Assembly: GCF_001680005.1 (NCBI RefSeq) | Contig: NC_033568.1 | Coordinates: 1,798,001 to 1,862,000 of the forward strand | Reading direction: 5' to 3' | Origin: Plasmodium coatneyi | Taxonomy: Eukaryota; Apicomplexa; Aconoidasida; Haemosporida; Plasmodiidae | Length of the DNA stretch: 64,000 bases | Shown: in pieces, positions 34,804 to 46,417 of the stretch | Position numbering within the stretch: position 1 is the first letter of the stretch | How the letters are laid out: every line of letters starts with the position of its first letter | Position numbers and translations under genes: made by a program | The notes under the pieces: model-generated | Database searches by the model: none | What the model was told of the DNA's origin: nothing | What the model saw: the letters and a program-made list of their open reading frames with translations, nothing else

Positions 34804-35762
34804 AATACTAAATGTAATGCTGCTTCTGCTCATGAATTATAGATAATACACACAGAATATGTGTTCTCTGTCTGTGGGAAAAAGTTTAATGATTTCCTTC
34901 AATTATGAGGTACATAATCGAAAATAATTATAGAATATGAAAGGAGAAGGAAGGGAAAGAAGGAGTTCATTACATGTGGATACAATATTGGATATGCCTA
35001 ATTCCCAGTTGAGAGAGAGTTAACACACCCCCGATTAGAAACTACCTATTACAAACCGCTGAGTAGCATTTGGAAGAGGAAGGAGGAAAGTGCTCTGTAG
35101 TTTGCCCGTTTTTTTTTTTCTGCTTGCTTCCTCGTCAAGGATATACGCGCACCCCGGCTTCCCGTACTTCCCTACGGGAATCGCGTAGCAACTTAACTGT
35201 TTCGTAATCTATCACATTCCTACCATAGAGATTACAGTTTATGGGTTTGCGTAACAACTTAACCCAAGCGCAACTTAGGTCGCATCCTCGTTGGCTGAGG
35301 AATCATCGAACGACGAAGCTGTGTGTGTACTTTCATGGACACACGTTTTTTGCACTAAAAAAATGCAGCGATTAAATTTTATACCTGCTACACAGTTCTG
35401 CAGTAAATAACAATATCAAACATTGCTTAATCATGTATGAAAGTTTTTAAAATGTGTACACAAAAACAGCGCAAAAAAATTTTTTTTTTTGCAAAAAAAG
35501 AAAGAAGATTTTTACAAATGTCCCAAAATGTAGCGCAGTGGTATAATTTTAATTATTACTAAAAAAGGAACAAGGAAAAGAAAAGCAAAAAAATTATGTA
35601 TAATCATTTATCGCAAAAATAGGAACAAACAAATTTAACGACCTACTAAAAAAGAACGTAATGGAGTATACCCTTGGGCATTTTACACAAAAAGTAAGGT
35701 TGTAATGTTGTGTAAAAATAATAAAATGAATTACATACAGCATTTTGTGTACGGGTCTTATT
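34804..35762. other. KIR-C 3' flank
   Basis: No gene. Positions 34838-35200 are homologous to 28100-28490 downstream of KIR-A, including the structured GC-richer element. Confidence 0.65.
35120..35215 (+). ncRNA. Candidate structured element, copy 2
   Basis: Perfect 8-bp arms TTCCCGTA (35159-35166) and TACGGGAA (35173-35180) with a 6-nt loop, overlapping the alternative CTACG/CGTAG pair, as in copy 1. The outer stem of copy 1 is not kept here. The conserved core is CCCTACGGGAATCGCGTAGC. Whether it is transcribed is unknown. Confidence 0.3.
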
Positions 35763-36224
35763 TTAAAAACCTTTGGGGAAACGTCCCTTCTTAGGATGTA
35801 AATTCTGTACGCCGATAATGGAATTGTTGAATTTTTTGAAAACGTGACCTATATAGTATATTTTTACAATTTTGTATAGATAGTATAATGTCATTATGGC
35901 AGCTACGCCCGCAAGAAATATAGAGGAGTAAGAAACAAATAATGATACCGAATTCGAGAAAATACCCTTTGCAATTGTGTAGGTCATTTTTAATACAAAC
36001 GAAGCTAACGGAATTGCGAATAGAGGAAGAAATAACTTGTATTTTTTCATAGAATGTTCTGCTAATTTTTTAAATTTACCCTGACTTTTCATAAAATACG
36101 GATTGGTATTCGTCATACCTTTTAAAAAGTGATACATTTGGAATTCGAAGTGAACATCCAGTTTTTTCAAAAATTTCGGCGTTATGGACACACTCTTCTT
36201 TCTTTTTTTCCTATGCTTCTGCAT
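35763..36224 (-). CDS. C-terminal two-TM exported-family fragment
   Basis: 153-codon ORF. An in-frame TAA sits directly before the ATG at 36224. The N-terminus is basic (HRKKRKKS), followed by KFLKKLDVHFEFQMYHFLKG, a block like the LDxxxE helix of the 22.4-kb exported protein. Two hydrophobic helices follow (YKLFLPLFAIPLASFVLKMTYTI and SYSSIFLAGVAAIMTLYYLYKIVKI). There is no signal exon or PEXEL within the next 400 bases upstream. The ATGCAG at the start could instead be an acceptor for an unseen exon. I read it as a truncated or decayed relative of the two-TM exported families. Confidence 0.5.
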   Translation of the reverse strand: MQKHRKKRKKSVSITPKFLKKLDVHFEFQMYHFLKGMTNTNPYFMKSQGKFKKLAEHSMKKYKLFLPLFAIPLASFVLKMTYTIAKGIFSNSVSLFVSYSSIFLAGVAAIMTLYYLYKIVKIYYIGHVFKKFNNSIIGVQNLHPKKGRFPKGF

Positions 36225-38118
36225 TTAAATAGGATCTCCTATGCTTCTGGGAAAAAATAAGTTATTCATGTATCCTAGGCTACTGCATTCTCACTTGGAT
36301 GCGATAATATGCTTCCGGTAAGGCGAAAAAATAAACTATATTAGCAAGGTAATGTTTGGATCATGTTGGTATGAAAAAGAAATTGTGTACATATTATGTA
36401 AACAGAATGTGTGCATAATGTATTATTTAAAACGGAGGTTGAAAGAAGGCTCCTTTCCTTTTTTTTTCAAATAAAATCAATTACACATGTATGTATATAT
36501 TTATAACTAGGTACATATATAGCATAGATGTGCACTGAAATATAATGTACCTCAAATGTAAAAAAAAATAGAGGACAAATTAGTAATAATATAAAGAAGG
36601 GCGGGAGCATATTTTCTAACTACACACTAAAAAGTAAAGATGTAAGAACGAACAAATTACATGAATTCTTCATTGAAGTTTACTAATAAACAAAAATATT
36701 ATGTACACCATTCCACAAAATAACAAAAAAAAAAGGAAAAAAAAAAAAAGAAGCAAATATAAGAAAAAATAAATACAAATATATTGAGAATAAAAAATTG
36801 TTTTGAAAGTTTCCCCTTGGAGCTAAGTGTATAGTACAAGTTGCTGCATAAATATGAGGTACATAAAGTTGCGTTCTCTTTTTTTTTGGGAAAAAAAAGA
36901 AAGAAAGAATGGACTGCTCTTATGTTGCATAAAAAATTCCTTCTATTGAAAGATGGAAAAAGAAATATAATGTGGAGCAAATTGAAAAAGAAAACTTACG
37001 CATTATTTTATCGCTTGAGCCCCTAAACCTATGGACGCACACGGAGTATATGATTCAGCGTTGTGGTAAAAAAAGAATCACGCGGGAAGGAAAAATATAT
37101 GCCCCCCAAGAAAGAATCAAAAAAAAATTAAACAACAATAAACCATTTTAAATGATGCATGTTCACGTAATAAATTATAATAATACACGATTCTAGTGGA
37201 AATATATTTTTTTTTCAGGCTAGAATATGTTACTTTTTTTCGCCTGTAGTATATATTTATATACTGAAATAATAATGAATTTTTCGTCCCATGGCACACT
37301 ATATTTTTTATTGTAACTTTTTTGCATTAGCACATTAGCATTACCATGAGCATTTAATAAATTATTAAAGACATTTTAATCCAATTTAATCAAGAAAAAA
37401 AGGAAATTACACAAAGATGTACCTAAGTATACGTAAAAAATCTTTTTTATGAATTTACATAAGCAGATGTAAAAGGAAGAAAAGAAGAAAGAAGAAAAAA
37501 AAAAAAAACAAAAGAAAGAAAAAAATACAAACAGCAAAGGACACATGCGTAAAAATTATATCCATTCTGTGTATATATAAATCTAAAAATATATGTATGC
37601 CAAATGAGGCAGATTCCATGGAAAATAACCCTGCTTTAAGAAGCGTAAGAAAATGCCGCAAATGAATAGACATACGGTACACTACTACGGGGCAACGACA
37701 TTTGTCGTGCTGCTAGATTTAGAATTACACATAATTGTGTTCATTTTTTTGGGGGGGAACTTTAAAGAGAGAAGCAGTGCGGACACGCTCTTTACAAAAT
37801 TTATGCGAACAAATTGGGAAGATCTTCTTGCGTAGTGTAAAGAAAAAAAATAGAAAAAATAAATGCATATCCTAAACAAAGCATGGACGAATTTTGGTAT
37901 AACGGAAATTATGATTAGATATCTAATATGAGCCATGTGCATTTGATATGCTTAACAAGTTCCATACATTTAACAAGTTTGGTAGGCTTAACAAGCTTGG
38001 TATGCTTAATAAACTTGGTGTGATTAACCCGTATAGCCTCTTCTAAACGTTCACCATAGCAAGAACGTAGATGACATACTCGACAAAATATAAAAAACTA
38101 AGCACTCATAAAGGAAAG

Positions 38119-38155
<37 letters not shown>

Positions 38156-38690
38156 CTCTTCCTCATCCTTCACTATTTCCTCTTCTTTTTTTTTTCCTTT
38201 CTTTATTTCCTTTCTTTTCGTTCTTTCTTTTCATTCATTCCTTCTATCCTTCCTACTCCAAAGGATAGCAAACTCCGGATTCAACCAAACAACCAACCAC
38301 CGCTGCCCTTCTTATTTTTAACCCCCCATCAGTTCTGTCTCCTGCCCGTCGGACTGGCGTGTCCGCTTCCTTCCCCCTTGTCTGGTTTCCTTCCCCCTTG
38401 TCTGGTTTCCTTCCCCCTTGTCTGGTTTCCTTCCCCCTTGTCTGGTTTCCTTCCCCCCTGCACAGGATCACCCCCTTCTCAGTTTCACTCAGTTTCCGGT
38501 TGATCTGTCTGCGACGAGTTTCTTACCACTTAAAGAGCGACAGACGCCCCTCTACAATCAATCTGAGCTAACATCCTGTCTGCGAGGAGATCCTCCCAAC
38601 AGGCAGGGGCTTCATTCATTTATCTAAAGTTCGTCTGTCTGCGAGGAATTTTTCCCTTTCAAAAACACCCCTTATTTTTTAAAACACCAA
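36225..38690. other. AT-rich spacer with a 32-bp poly-A run
   Basis: No credible gene. Low-complexity A/T runs throughout, with 32 consecutive A at 38119-38150. After it the composition shifts to pyrimidine-rich and then to the less AT-rich 38270-38670 segment that leads into the telomere-like array. Confidence 0.55.
38362..38462. repeat. 20-bp tandem repeat beside telomere-like array
   Basis: Five near-perfect copies of TTCCTTCCCCCTTGTCTGGT. It lies in a segment of higher GC that directly precedes the telomere-like repeats, as subtelomeric repeats do at true chromosome ends. Confidence 0.85.
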
Positions 38691-38694
38691 AACA

Positions 38695-39528
38695 TATTAT
38701 TAAACCCTGAAACCGAAACTCTAATTCCTATATCGTGAACCCGCCTCTCACACCCTAAATCCTACCCCTAAAACCTGATTCTCACTTCTATCCCCTAAAC
38801 CCAGAATCATAAACCCTGAATCCTAAATCCTAAACCCTGAACCTTAAACGCTAAACCCTTAAGCCTAATGCCTGAACACTAAACCCTAAACCCTGAACCC
38901 TAAACCCTGAACCCTAAACCTTGAAGCCTACACTCCAAACCCTGAAACTTAAACCCTGAAGACTACATTCCAAACCCTGAACCCTAAACCCTGAAGCTTA
39001 CACTCCAAACCCTGAACCCTAAACCCTAAACCTGAAACCTAAACCCAAAAACTAAAACCTTAAGTCCAAACCCTTAAACCTGAACCCTAAGCCCTTAAGC
39101 CTAATGCCTGAAAACTAAACCCTAAACCCTTAAGCCTAATGCCTGAATACTAAACCCTAAACTATGAATTCTGAACCCTAAACCCGAAACCCTAAAGACT
39201 TATCTCTAAAGCCTAAACCCTAAAGATTTATCTCTAAAGCCTAAACCCTAAACCCTGAGCTCCTGAACGGCTGAACCTTTGAAACCTGAACCCCTAAAGC
39301 CTACGCCCTAAACCCTTAAGCCTAATGCCTGAACACTAAACCCTAAACCCTTAAGCCTAATGCCTGAATACTAAACCCTAAACTATGAATTCTGAACCCT
39401 AAACCCGAAACCCTAAAGACTTATCTCTAAAGCCTAAACCCTAAAGACTAAACCCTAAACCCTGAGCTCCTGAACGGCTGAACCTTTGAAACCTGAACCC
39501 CTAAAGCCTACACCCTAAACCCTCAGTG
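38695..39528 (-). repeat. Internal telomere-like array with 220-bp duplication
   Basis: About 830 bp of degenerate CCCTAAA/CCCTGAA units, C-rich on plus as at 8.4-9.0 kb. Inside it, a segment containing TTAAGCCTAATGCCTGAATA, AACTATGAATTCTGAAC, GACTTATCTCTAAAGCC and GAGCTCCTGAACGGCTGAAC occurs at about 39125-39306 and again at 39350-39520. Only small differences separate the copies. Confidence 0.9.
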
Positions 39529-40443
39529 TACTCATATGAGAAGAAAAAGAGAGTGTAAAGGAGTAAAATAATATGTAGAATACAACATGAAATTAAAAAG
39601 AAAAAGGACAAGCTCAGATGGAAGAATATATATATTTTGTATGTAGGTGAATTAGAGCATAAGGATTAAGTGGTAGAAAGAAATAAGGGGAAAATTTTCT
39701 ATTATTAAGTAGTCATAAATGTAAAATGAAGGGAAGGGTGTAGTGCAAAATGTAATTATAAAGGATGTATACATATTTTTCTTCTCTTTTATATATAATA
39801 CTCATACAATTCCTCTTCTTTCGTATCATTCTTATATGTGCACATTTTATAAATATATATGTGTGTTCGAATTCCACTAAATATTTATAAATATGTGCAC
39901 ATATAAGAAGGAGGAGGAGAGAATATTGTGCATGAACTATACTATATATTAACAAATTTTAATTATTCCTTAAATAAACAAAAGAAAAAAAAACAATAAT
40001 AAATACAAACTTTTTCGCCTAAATAAGGAAGTGCCATCATTATGTATATAATAACGAATGGGAATAAATAGTAATACTCTGTTACGACTTATCCCCTATA
40101 ATTGAATAGTATAGTGTATAGGCATTGAGTGTGTAGGTACAAAATGTATATATAGGGTGTTTATAAAAAGTTTGATTTTTTCATTTTGTTTTTTTTCAAT
40201 TCTGTTGTTTTAATATACTTGCTCATGATTCTACTTTCAGCTATGTGTATCTGATGAATTAATGTGTATGCGCATGCATTATCATCATTGCTTTAAAGGA
40301 TGAATGATGTGTATTAATGGAGAAAATTGAAATTTAATATGATTACTTATGAAAGAGGTGCACATCCGCATCTCATATGTACTTACATGTAAAATGTTTT
40401 AACAGAAATATATTATCTATAGGAAGAATATACCATTACCAAG
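39529..40443. other. Spacer upstream of KIR-D
   Basis: No gene seen; AT-rich 5' flank of KIR-D. Confidence 0.55.
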
Positions 40444-41984
40444 ATGACAGGTGTAAGGAAGAAGAAAATACAAGTTTCCTTTTGGTGCTTGTTCAAAATG
40501 TTTCATGTATATATAATAATGTACATAGTACCTTATGTATAGTACAATAATAATGTAGAAATATATGAAAATATTCACTTCTATATTTCATTACTTCCTA
40601 ATTCCATTTTTCATAGGAGAATCAAGACGAGCACTGTAATGTGAATGATTTACCTTCACAAAAAATATATCACCATTTGAATAATTTCAATAATGGTAAA
40701 CATCAACACAAGTGCGACAGCTCTTGGGAAACAGGAATAAGGGACATATTGGAAAGTGGATTACAGAGTAACTTCCAACATGAAGCAGGGGGGTATGCAA
40801 AAAAAATTACAGGAGCTTATTGTTTGATCTCTTCAATGAACACAGAGAAGAACGGACAACCGTCATCGCCATGTAAGGTGGGGGTGGTGTGTAACTTCTT
40901 TTATTTTTGGTTGGAACGTATGTTATCGGACAAATTGAAAATATTGGGTACTTCACTTCAGGATATTATGCAACAAATATACAGTAAATTGGAGGGAAGC
41001 TCCAGCGGCAGTCTATGTAATTATGAAACTGCGCACAGTACTATTGGTGAGACCCTTCTCGAATACCGGAAAAAAATATTTGATTACTATTACGACTATA
41101 GAACAATATGGAAAGGATTGAGTATTTCTCAGTCGAATAAGTCCACGTGCACTCAGAAGTATGATGACTACATTGGGGAAGCTGAAAAAGCTTATGGCAG
41201 AGTGAATGCAAACTGTGGGAGTAGTAGTCCAGATAAATTCTGTACAGAATTCTGGAAGAAGAAGTTCAATAATAGTGACAGCAAAGATAAGAATATCCCA
41301 CAACCATCAAAATTGAAAGATGGAAGAATGTCTCAAGGGGACCTCCCATCGGACGAAGCGGATCAGCAGGATCTCCTTTCCTGTTTAGAACAGTTGTCTA
41401 CAGCAAGTCTTTCACTACCGCAGCAGGAAGTAGCATCAACACTTCAATCATCACCCTCATCGCAGCTGGAGAGTGGTACTGCTAGCAGTAGTAACACAGC
41501 AGTCCCTGCTGCCACATCATCCATACTAGGTGTATTAGGATTACCAGCACTTGGTTTCTTTTTATATAAAGTAAGTAATAGGAACAATTAGAATTACCAC
41601 TATATATATATGTACACATATAAAGTACACATAGATATATATGTGTGTATATATATATGTACATATTTCTACTCTTCCCCCACATCCTTACACTCCTTCA
41701 TTCAGTATAATCTTTTACCTTCTTGGATAAATGACTCCTTTAGAAAGAATAAAGCAGGAGGTAGAAGCAGAAAAAGGAGGTCCGTTCGACGAAACTTAAA
41801 CGTCTTCCCAGGCGATTCGTCTACAGAATATGATTCTACAACATTAGGTTCATCATCAAATTTAACAGGAGCAGAAAGTTCGACGGATGTTTCTACCGTA
41901 TATAATGAGCCACCTAGAAGAGCAGGAACAAATAGTAGGAGACCGCAACAGAATAGAAATAATATAAGTTATGGACGTATGTGA
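40444..41984 (+). CDS. KIR-D: three-exon KIR-type protein
   Basis: Exons: 40444..40452 (ATG ACA GGT, GTAAGG donor), 40617..41570, 41706..41984; 413 residues. The body starts ENQDEHCNVNDLPSQKIYHHLNN and has FFYFWLERM, where the usual Gly after Trp-Leu is replaced by Glu, and DYYYDYRTIW. A Ser/Gln/Leu-rich stalk, encoded within exon 2, leads into the TM helix (VPAATSSILGVLGLPALGFFLYK), ending at a GTAAGT donor. The tail exon begins YNLLPSWINDSF, is Arg-rich and then Ser/Thr-rich, and ends NISYGRM. It lies just downstream of the telomere-like array. Confidence 0.88.
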
Positions 41985-42139
41985 TGCGTTCCATTAAATG
42001 TGATCTCTACGCTCCTCGGGGGTGGTGATATAAATAGCCGCACGAATTTTATACAGTGTGTACAGAATAGAATGACATTTCTTTTTTCCTTCTTCATTTT
42101 TTATATTATGAATTCATTCAATTCAATTCAATTTTTTTT

Positions 42140-42300
42140 CTTTTTTTTTTTTGTTGTGCCAGTGTTTGTCCTTTATAATATTGATTCTTTTTAGTATGCA
42201 CACACATGTGTGTGACATGATGTAAAAATTTGTGTAATTAATACACAGTTCCTTTTTATTTTTTTTTTGTAAGAACACTCTTTTTTTCTTTTGCGTAAAG
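42140..42300. repeat. Duplicated KIR-flank block, copy 2
   Basis: Homologous to 29015-29170 in the same orientation, sitting about 150 bp after the KIR-D stop codon. The two copies differ mainly in homopolymer length. Confidence 0.75.
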
Positions 42301-42381
42301 TTGTCCATTTCTCTAGTGCCCACCAGCACATCACTTTACATGCGCTTCCCCTCCTCCGCAAAAAAAAAGAAGTGTTCTTTT

Positions 42382-42395
<14 letters not shown>

Positions 42396-42417
<22 letters not shown>

Positions 42418-42443
42418 GAAAAGAAAAGAAAAGAAAAGAAAAG
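42396..42443. repeat. (AAAAG)n microsatellite
   Basis: About nine AAAAG units immediately after a poly-A run. Confidence 0.95.
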
Positions 42444-42529
42444 GAACTGTGTATCAATTACACAAATTTTGAACCATGTCACATGCTAGCTTCTTCTCCT
42501 CCCCGCAAAAAAAAAAAAAAAAAGAGTTG

Positions 42530-43020
42530 TCCAAAAGAAAAAAATGCTCTAATATAAATTTTGTCACACAGAAAAAATTGCACAAAAAAAACAAGATTGA
42601 AAAAAAAAAAAATTGGGAAAAAAAGTTGTCCAAAGAAAAAAAAAATGCCCTAATATAAATTTGTCACAGAAAAAAAATTAGGCAAAAAAAAAAAAAAAAT
42701 TGTCCAAAAAAGAAAATGCCCTAATATAAATTTGTCACACAGAAAAAATTGCAAAAGAAAAAAAAAAAATTGTCCAAAAATATGCCCTAATATAAATTTC
42801 TGTCACAGAGAAAAAATTAGCCAAAAGAAAAAATTGTCCAGAAAAATTGCCCTAATATAAATTTTGTCACACAAAAAAATTGCACAAAAAAAAAAAAAAA
42901 AATTGTCCAAAAGAAAAATGTGCCCTAATATAAATTTTGTCACACAGAAAAAAATTGTCCAAAAAAAAAAAGAAAATGCCCTAATATATATTTTGTCACA
43001 CAGAAAAAATTACCAAAAAA
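42530..43020. repeat. A-rich minisatellite, about 60-75 bp unit
   Basis: Seven copies of GCCCTAATATAAATTTTGTC-ACACAG (near 42545, 42647, 42718, 42783, 42849, 42923, 42978). Each is followed by AAAAAATT, variable poly-A and TTGTCC. The constant words are kept while the poly-A lengths vary. Confidence 0.85.
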
Positions 43021-44339
43021 AAAAGGAAATATAAGAAAGAAAAGAAATAAAGAAAAGAAAGAAAGAAAAAATAAAGAAAGAGAAAGAGAAAAAAAAAGAA
43101 AAAAATAAAGGTGAATGAATCAGTGGGTGTGTGTGTAGGATTTCGCATTTAGGGTGTGTAAGGTTTTACAATTAAGGTTAAGATTCCAGGGTATAAGAAC
43201 AACAATGTGGACTGGGTTTTAGCTGATTAAGAGATGGTTGCATAAACGAAAAAAAGAAGGAAAGAAGGAAGGAAAATGCACAACAACCGTGTGTGTAAAT
43301 CGCGCAAAATGCAAAGAAGAAATTTAATAATGGACATTCTATATAAGAATAAAGAGAAGGGTGGGGGAAGGATGCTACACCTATAATAAGGCATAATGGA
43401 AAGACACCTGATAAAGAGCTGTCCGTACATACGGAAGGAGAGAATTGACAGGCGAGTGTGTAATCATGTAAGGGGTGAAGGAAAGAATTACTGTAGGAAA
43501 TTTCATTAAAATATTAGTTTACAACGAGGTAGGCTTACTCAGGACGCAAAGGAACATTTGGTTAATTAGTTAAATGAAGTAAGAACTGGAACACCTTGGA
43601 ATGAGGGAGCATTTCTATAGGTTTTTCCTTGAGCATACGAAATAGTAGCAACCTGCATCAGGTGAAAAACAGGTATAGCAGGAATGTGATTAGGAGTACT
43701 ACTATTATAAAAAAAGGAAAAAGAAAAAAAAGGGAAAAAAAGAAGAGGAAATTTTCTTCATGCGGAATAAAAATACATAACAAACAGCAAAAATGGGGCA
43801 CCATAGAGGAGTATCCATACATAGGAACATATATATATATATTTCTTTATAAATAGCAAACATAACAATTTTGAAATAAAATTTAGAATCATTCTCTATA
43901 TTTTTTCTCTATGGATATATATTAAGTACGGAATACTGATAAGCACATAAAGGTAAGAAGGGAAGCAAAAACGCAATTAAAAGTAGCTAAATATACTGGG
44001 TGAAAAAACTTTAATAGTGAATTTAAATACATGTAGAATATTTCCATAGTCTAAATAACATAGTTAAAAATTTTTATTTTTAAAAAAGGAAAAAAAATTA
44101 TATTGTAAAGAAAAAGGAAAGGAGTAAATAGAAGTAATATAGAATAATATAGTAATACGCAAAAACTCACAGGAAGTATAATAGTTTAAAGAGGAGCGAA
44201 GAAAATGTTCCATACAAAGGAGAAATAAAGAATGCAGTATATAATCACCAAAATAAATATGAATTAAAAAAAAAGAAAAGGAATATATAATGGGAGATAT
44301 ATACCTTAGGAGAGAAGAGTATATATATGAAGATTGTAT

Positions 44340-44409
44340 ACATATTAGAGTGAAATTGTTATGAACGAAAATATTACAACAGTGTATAAGGACCATGTCA
44401 GCGGTAAGG
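44340..44409 (+). promoter_or_regulatory. Conserved 5' flank of KIR-E
   Basis: Near-copy of the KIR-C leader: CATATTAGAG, GAAAATATTACAAC, GTGTATAAGGA, then ATGTCAGCG|GTAAGG. Confidence 0.6.
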
Positions 44410-46417
44410 AAGTATTACTACAGAATAAATAAACATATGATACCCAGTAAACACTTCATGCTTTATATAATGAAATGCAGTTCATATATGTAATGTACCT
44501 AGCGTGTGTTATTTGTTATACTTATAGGTAACATGTCCACGACAATTACAGTCCAGACAGAAGTACGATGTATTAGAGAAGGCAACAAGTGGTGAAAGGT
44601 GTATTAATAATTATGACACAATAAAGAGTGACCTGGAAAGTGCACTAAGCGGACATAAAGAAGGACAGAATATGGCGCAGAAAATTATGAAAATCTGGTG
44701 CCATATAAATAGAAAGACCCCAGGGGAAAAATCCTTGTACTGTCAGTACCTCTACTATTGGATAGGGGAGAAAATATCAGAACAGTACAGAGGGGAAGGT
44801 ACTACATTTTCTGACATTATGCAGAGAATTTCTGAAATAATGCCCGAAATGGAAAGGATGGGAGGTAGGCGAAAATGCATGAGTGCATATCCCAATATAA
44901 CAGGAAAAGAATTCGAAGAACTTAAGAAGCTGTACGACTATAACCAGGACTATAGTACTATAAACGGATACTGGAGTAAGGCCAGTGCAGACTGCCTAGA
45001 GGGATACAGGGAGTACTTGAATAGTGCATATGACACCTACACGAGTGTAAATGACAAGTGCACGAGACGGAGCGAATATGATAAACCCTTCTGTAAACAA
45101 TGGCATACAGTATGGAACCAACAGTTCGGGAGAAGTACAAAGCACTTGGGTACACTGAAAAGACAGGTAGAAACAGATCTGAGAAGAAAAAGAGAGCGGG
45201 AGGATGCACAGGCCTCACAAGAACAACAGCAACAGCAGCAAAAACAACTGGACGAAACAGAAGAAGCCTCAGGTTTGGACCAAAAAAGAGCAAAGGGTAC
45301 ACGTAATTTAAATGTTATTATGAAAGAAGAAGAAAGAAACAAGTGCCATGGATAGAAGGAAACTACTCATGCACCCCCAAGGTAGACCCACACGGTGTGC
45401 GCATCATAATAGGTCATATTTCATTCAGATATATGTAACGCGATCTTCCCTTATTCCCCTAGGTACAAAAGATACTCTAACGGCAGAAGGACCCCAAACT
45501 GGTGGAACGCGTCAGTCGGAAATTCGGGACACTGATGGCGGTCTTACTCATAGTAATCCCACTCCCGATATTCAAGGTCTACTTCAAGCTGCAGCGAAAG
45601 AAATTCCTGGCAATAGTGATCCAGACAGAATTACAGAACGGGAAGGTCAACGTAGTGATAGTTCACCTGGTGGAGACCATAGGCCTGCGACGCAGGAACG
45701 TAGGGTGGAGCAGACTGACTCAGTTATAGTTCGTACTCCAGCTGCAGCTACCGGCGTTAGCCCAAGTGTGAGTGCTGAGACACCTGGGGTAGGTGGTGTT
45801 TCTGGTGTGGGAACTGTACCCCCGACTGATAACACCATCCCTACCATCCCCATCGTATCTGCCGTGGTGCCCATATTAGGACTTCCATTTATTTCGTTCC
45901 TACTGTATAAGGTAATATATCACCATTATACAGTTGAAAATATAAATAAAGGGAAGTTATTAATATTTTTTTTTCTATTTAGAACAATTGTAAGGAGTGA
46001 GCGTTAATACTTATTTATGGTACTCATTTTCTTCTCTCTCTTCTTTTTCTTTTATCCTTCCTACTTCAGTACACCTCCATATTTTCTAAAAGGAATAATA
46101 ACTCCTCTTCTCACAGAAGAAGAAGATCTATAGAACAGAACTTGGATATAGAAACGGACGACGACGATTCTATCGACTACTCCACCGAATATGCAACAAC
46201 AGAAGCCTCGACAGGAGGAGGCTCCACATTAGACGACTCAACATACGATTACACGGACGGCACGACGGAAGCCTCAACGGAAAGTTCAGGAGAAGAGGAA
46301 TCTAACACCGAATATTCTGCTCCATACACTACTACTACTACACGACCATCTACCGACGGAAGAGGAAGAGCAAATACACCAGGTCATCACACGAAAATTC
46401 GTTATCACCCAACATAA
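44395..46417 (+). CDS. KIR-E: four-exon KIR-type protein
   Basis: Exons: 44395..44403 (ATG TCA GCG), 44528..45296, 45463..45911, 46070..46417; 524 residues. The body starts VTCPRQLQSRQKYDVLEK and has YLYYWIGEK and DYNQDYST. It shares more with KIR-A than with the LPS-type genes, and ends in a Lys/Arg/Glu and poly-Gln linker. A phase-1 joint leads to exon 3: a hydrophilic Gly/Thr/Ser/Asp stalk (GTKDTLTAEGPQTGG and on), then the TM helix (IPTIPIVSAVVPILGLPFISFLLYK). The tail exon starts YTSIFSKRN, is Arg-rich then Asp/Glu/Thr/Ser-rich, and ends KIRYHPT, a looser version of the family terminus. Confidence 0.87.

Larger units (their letters stand above)
41985..44394. other. Repeat-filled spacer between KIR-D and KIR-E
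   Basis: No gene. Includes the duplicated KIR-flank block (42140-42300), an (AAAAG)n microsatellite, the 42.5-43.0 kb minisatellite, and A-rich sequence up to the KIR-E leader. Confidence 0.6.

Noticed and set aside
37653..37835. 60-codon plus ORF with one hydrophobic patch
   Set aside because: No PEXEL, splice partner or family resemblance; likely chance in a spacer.
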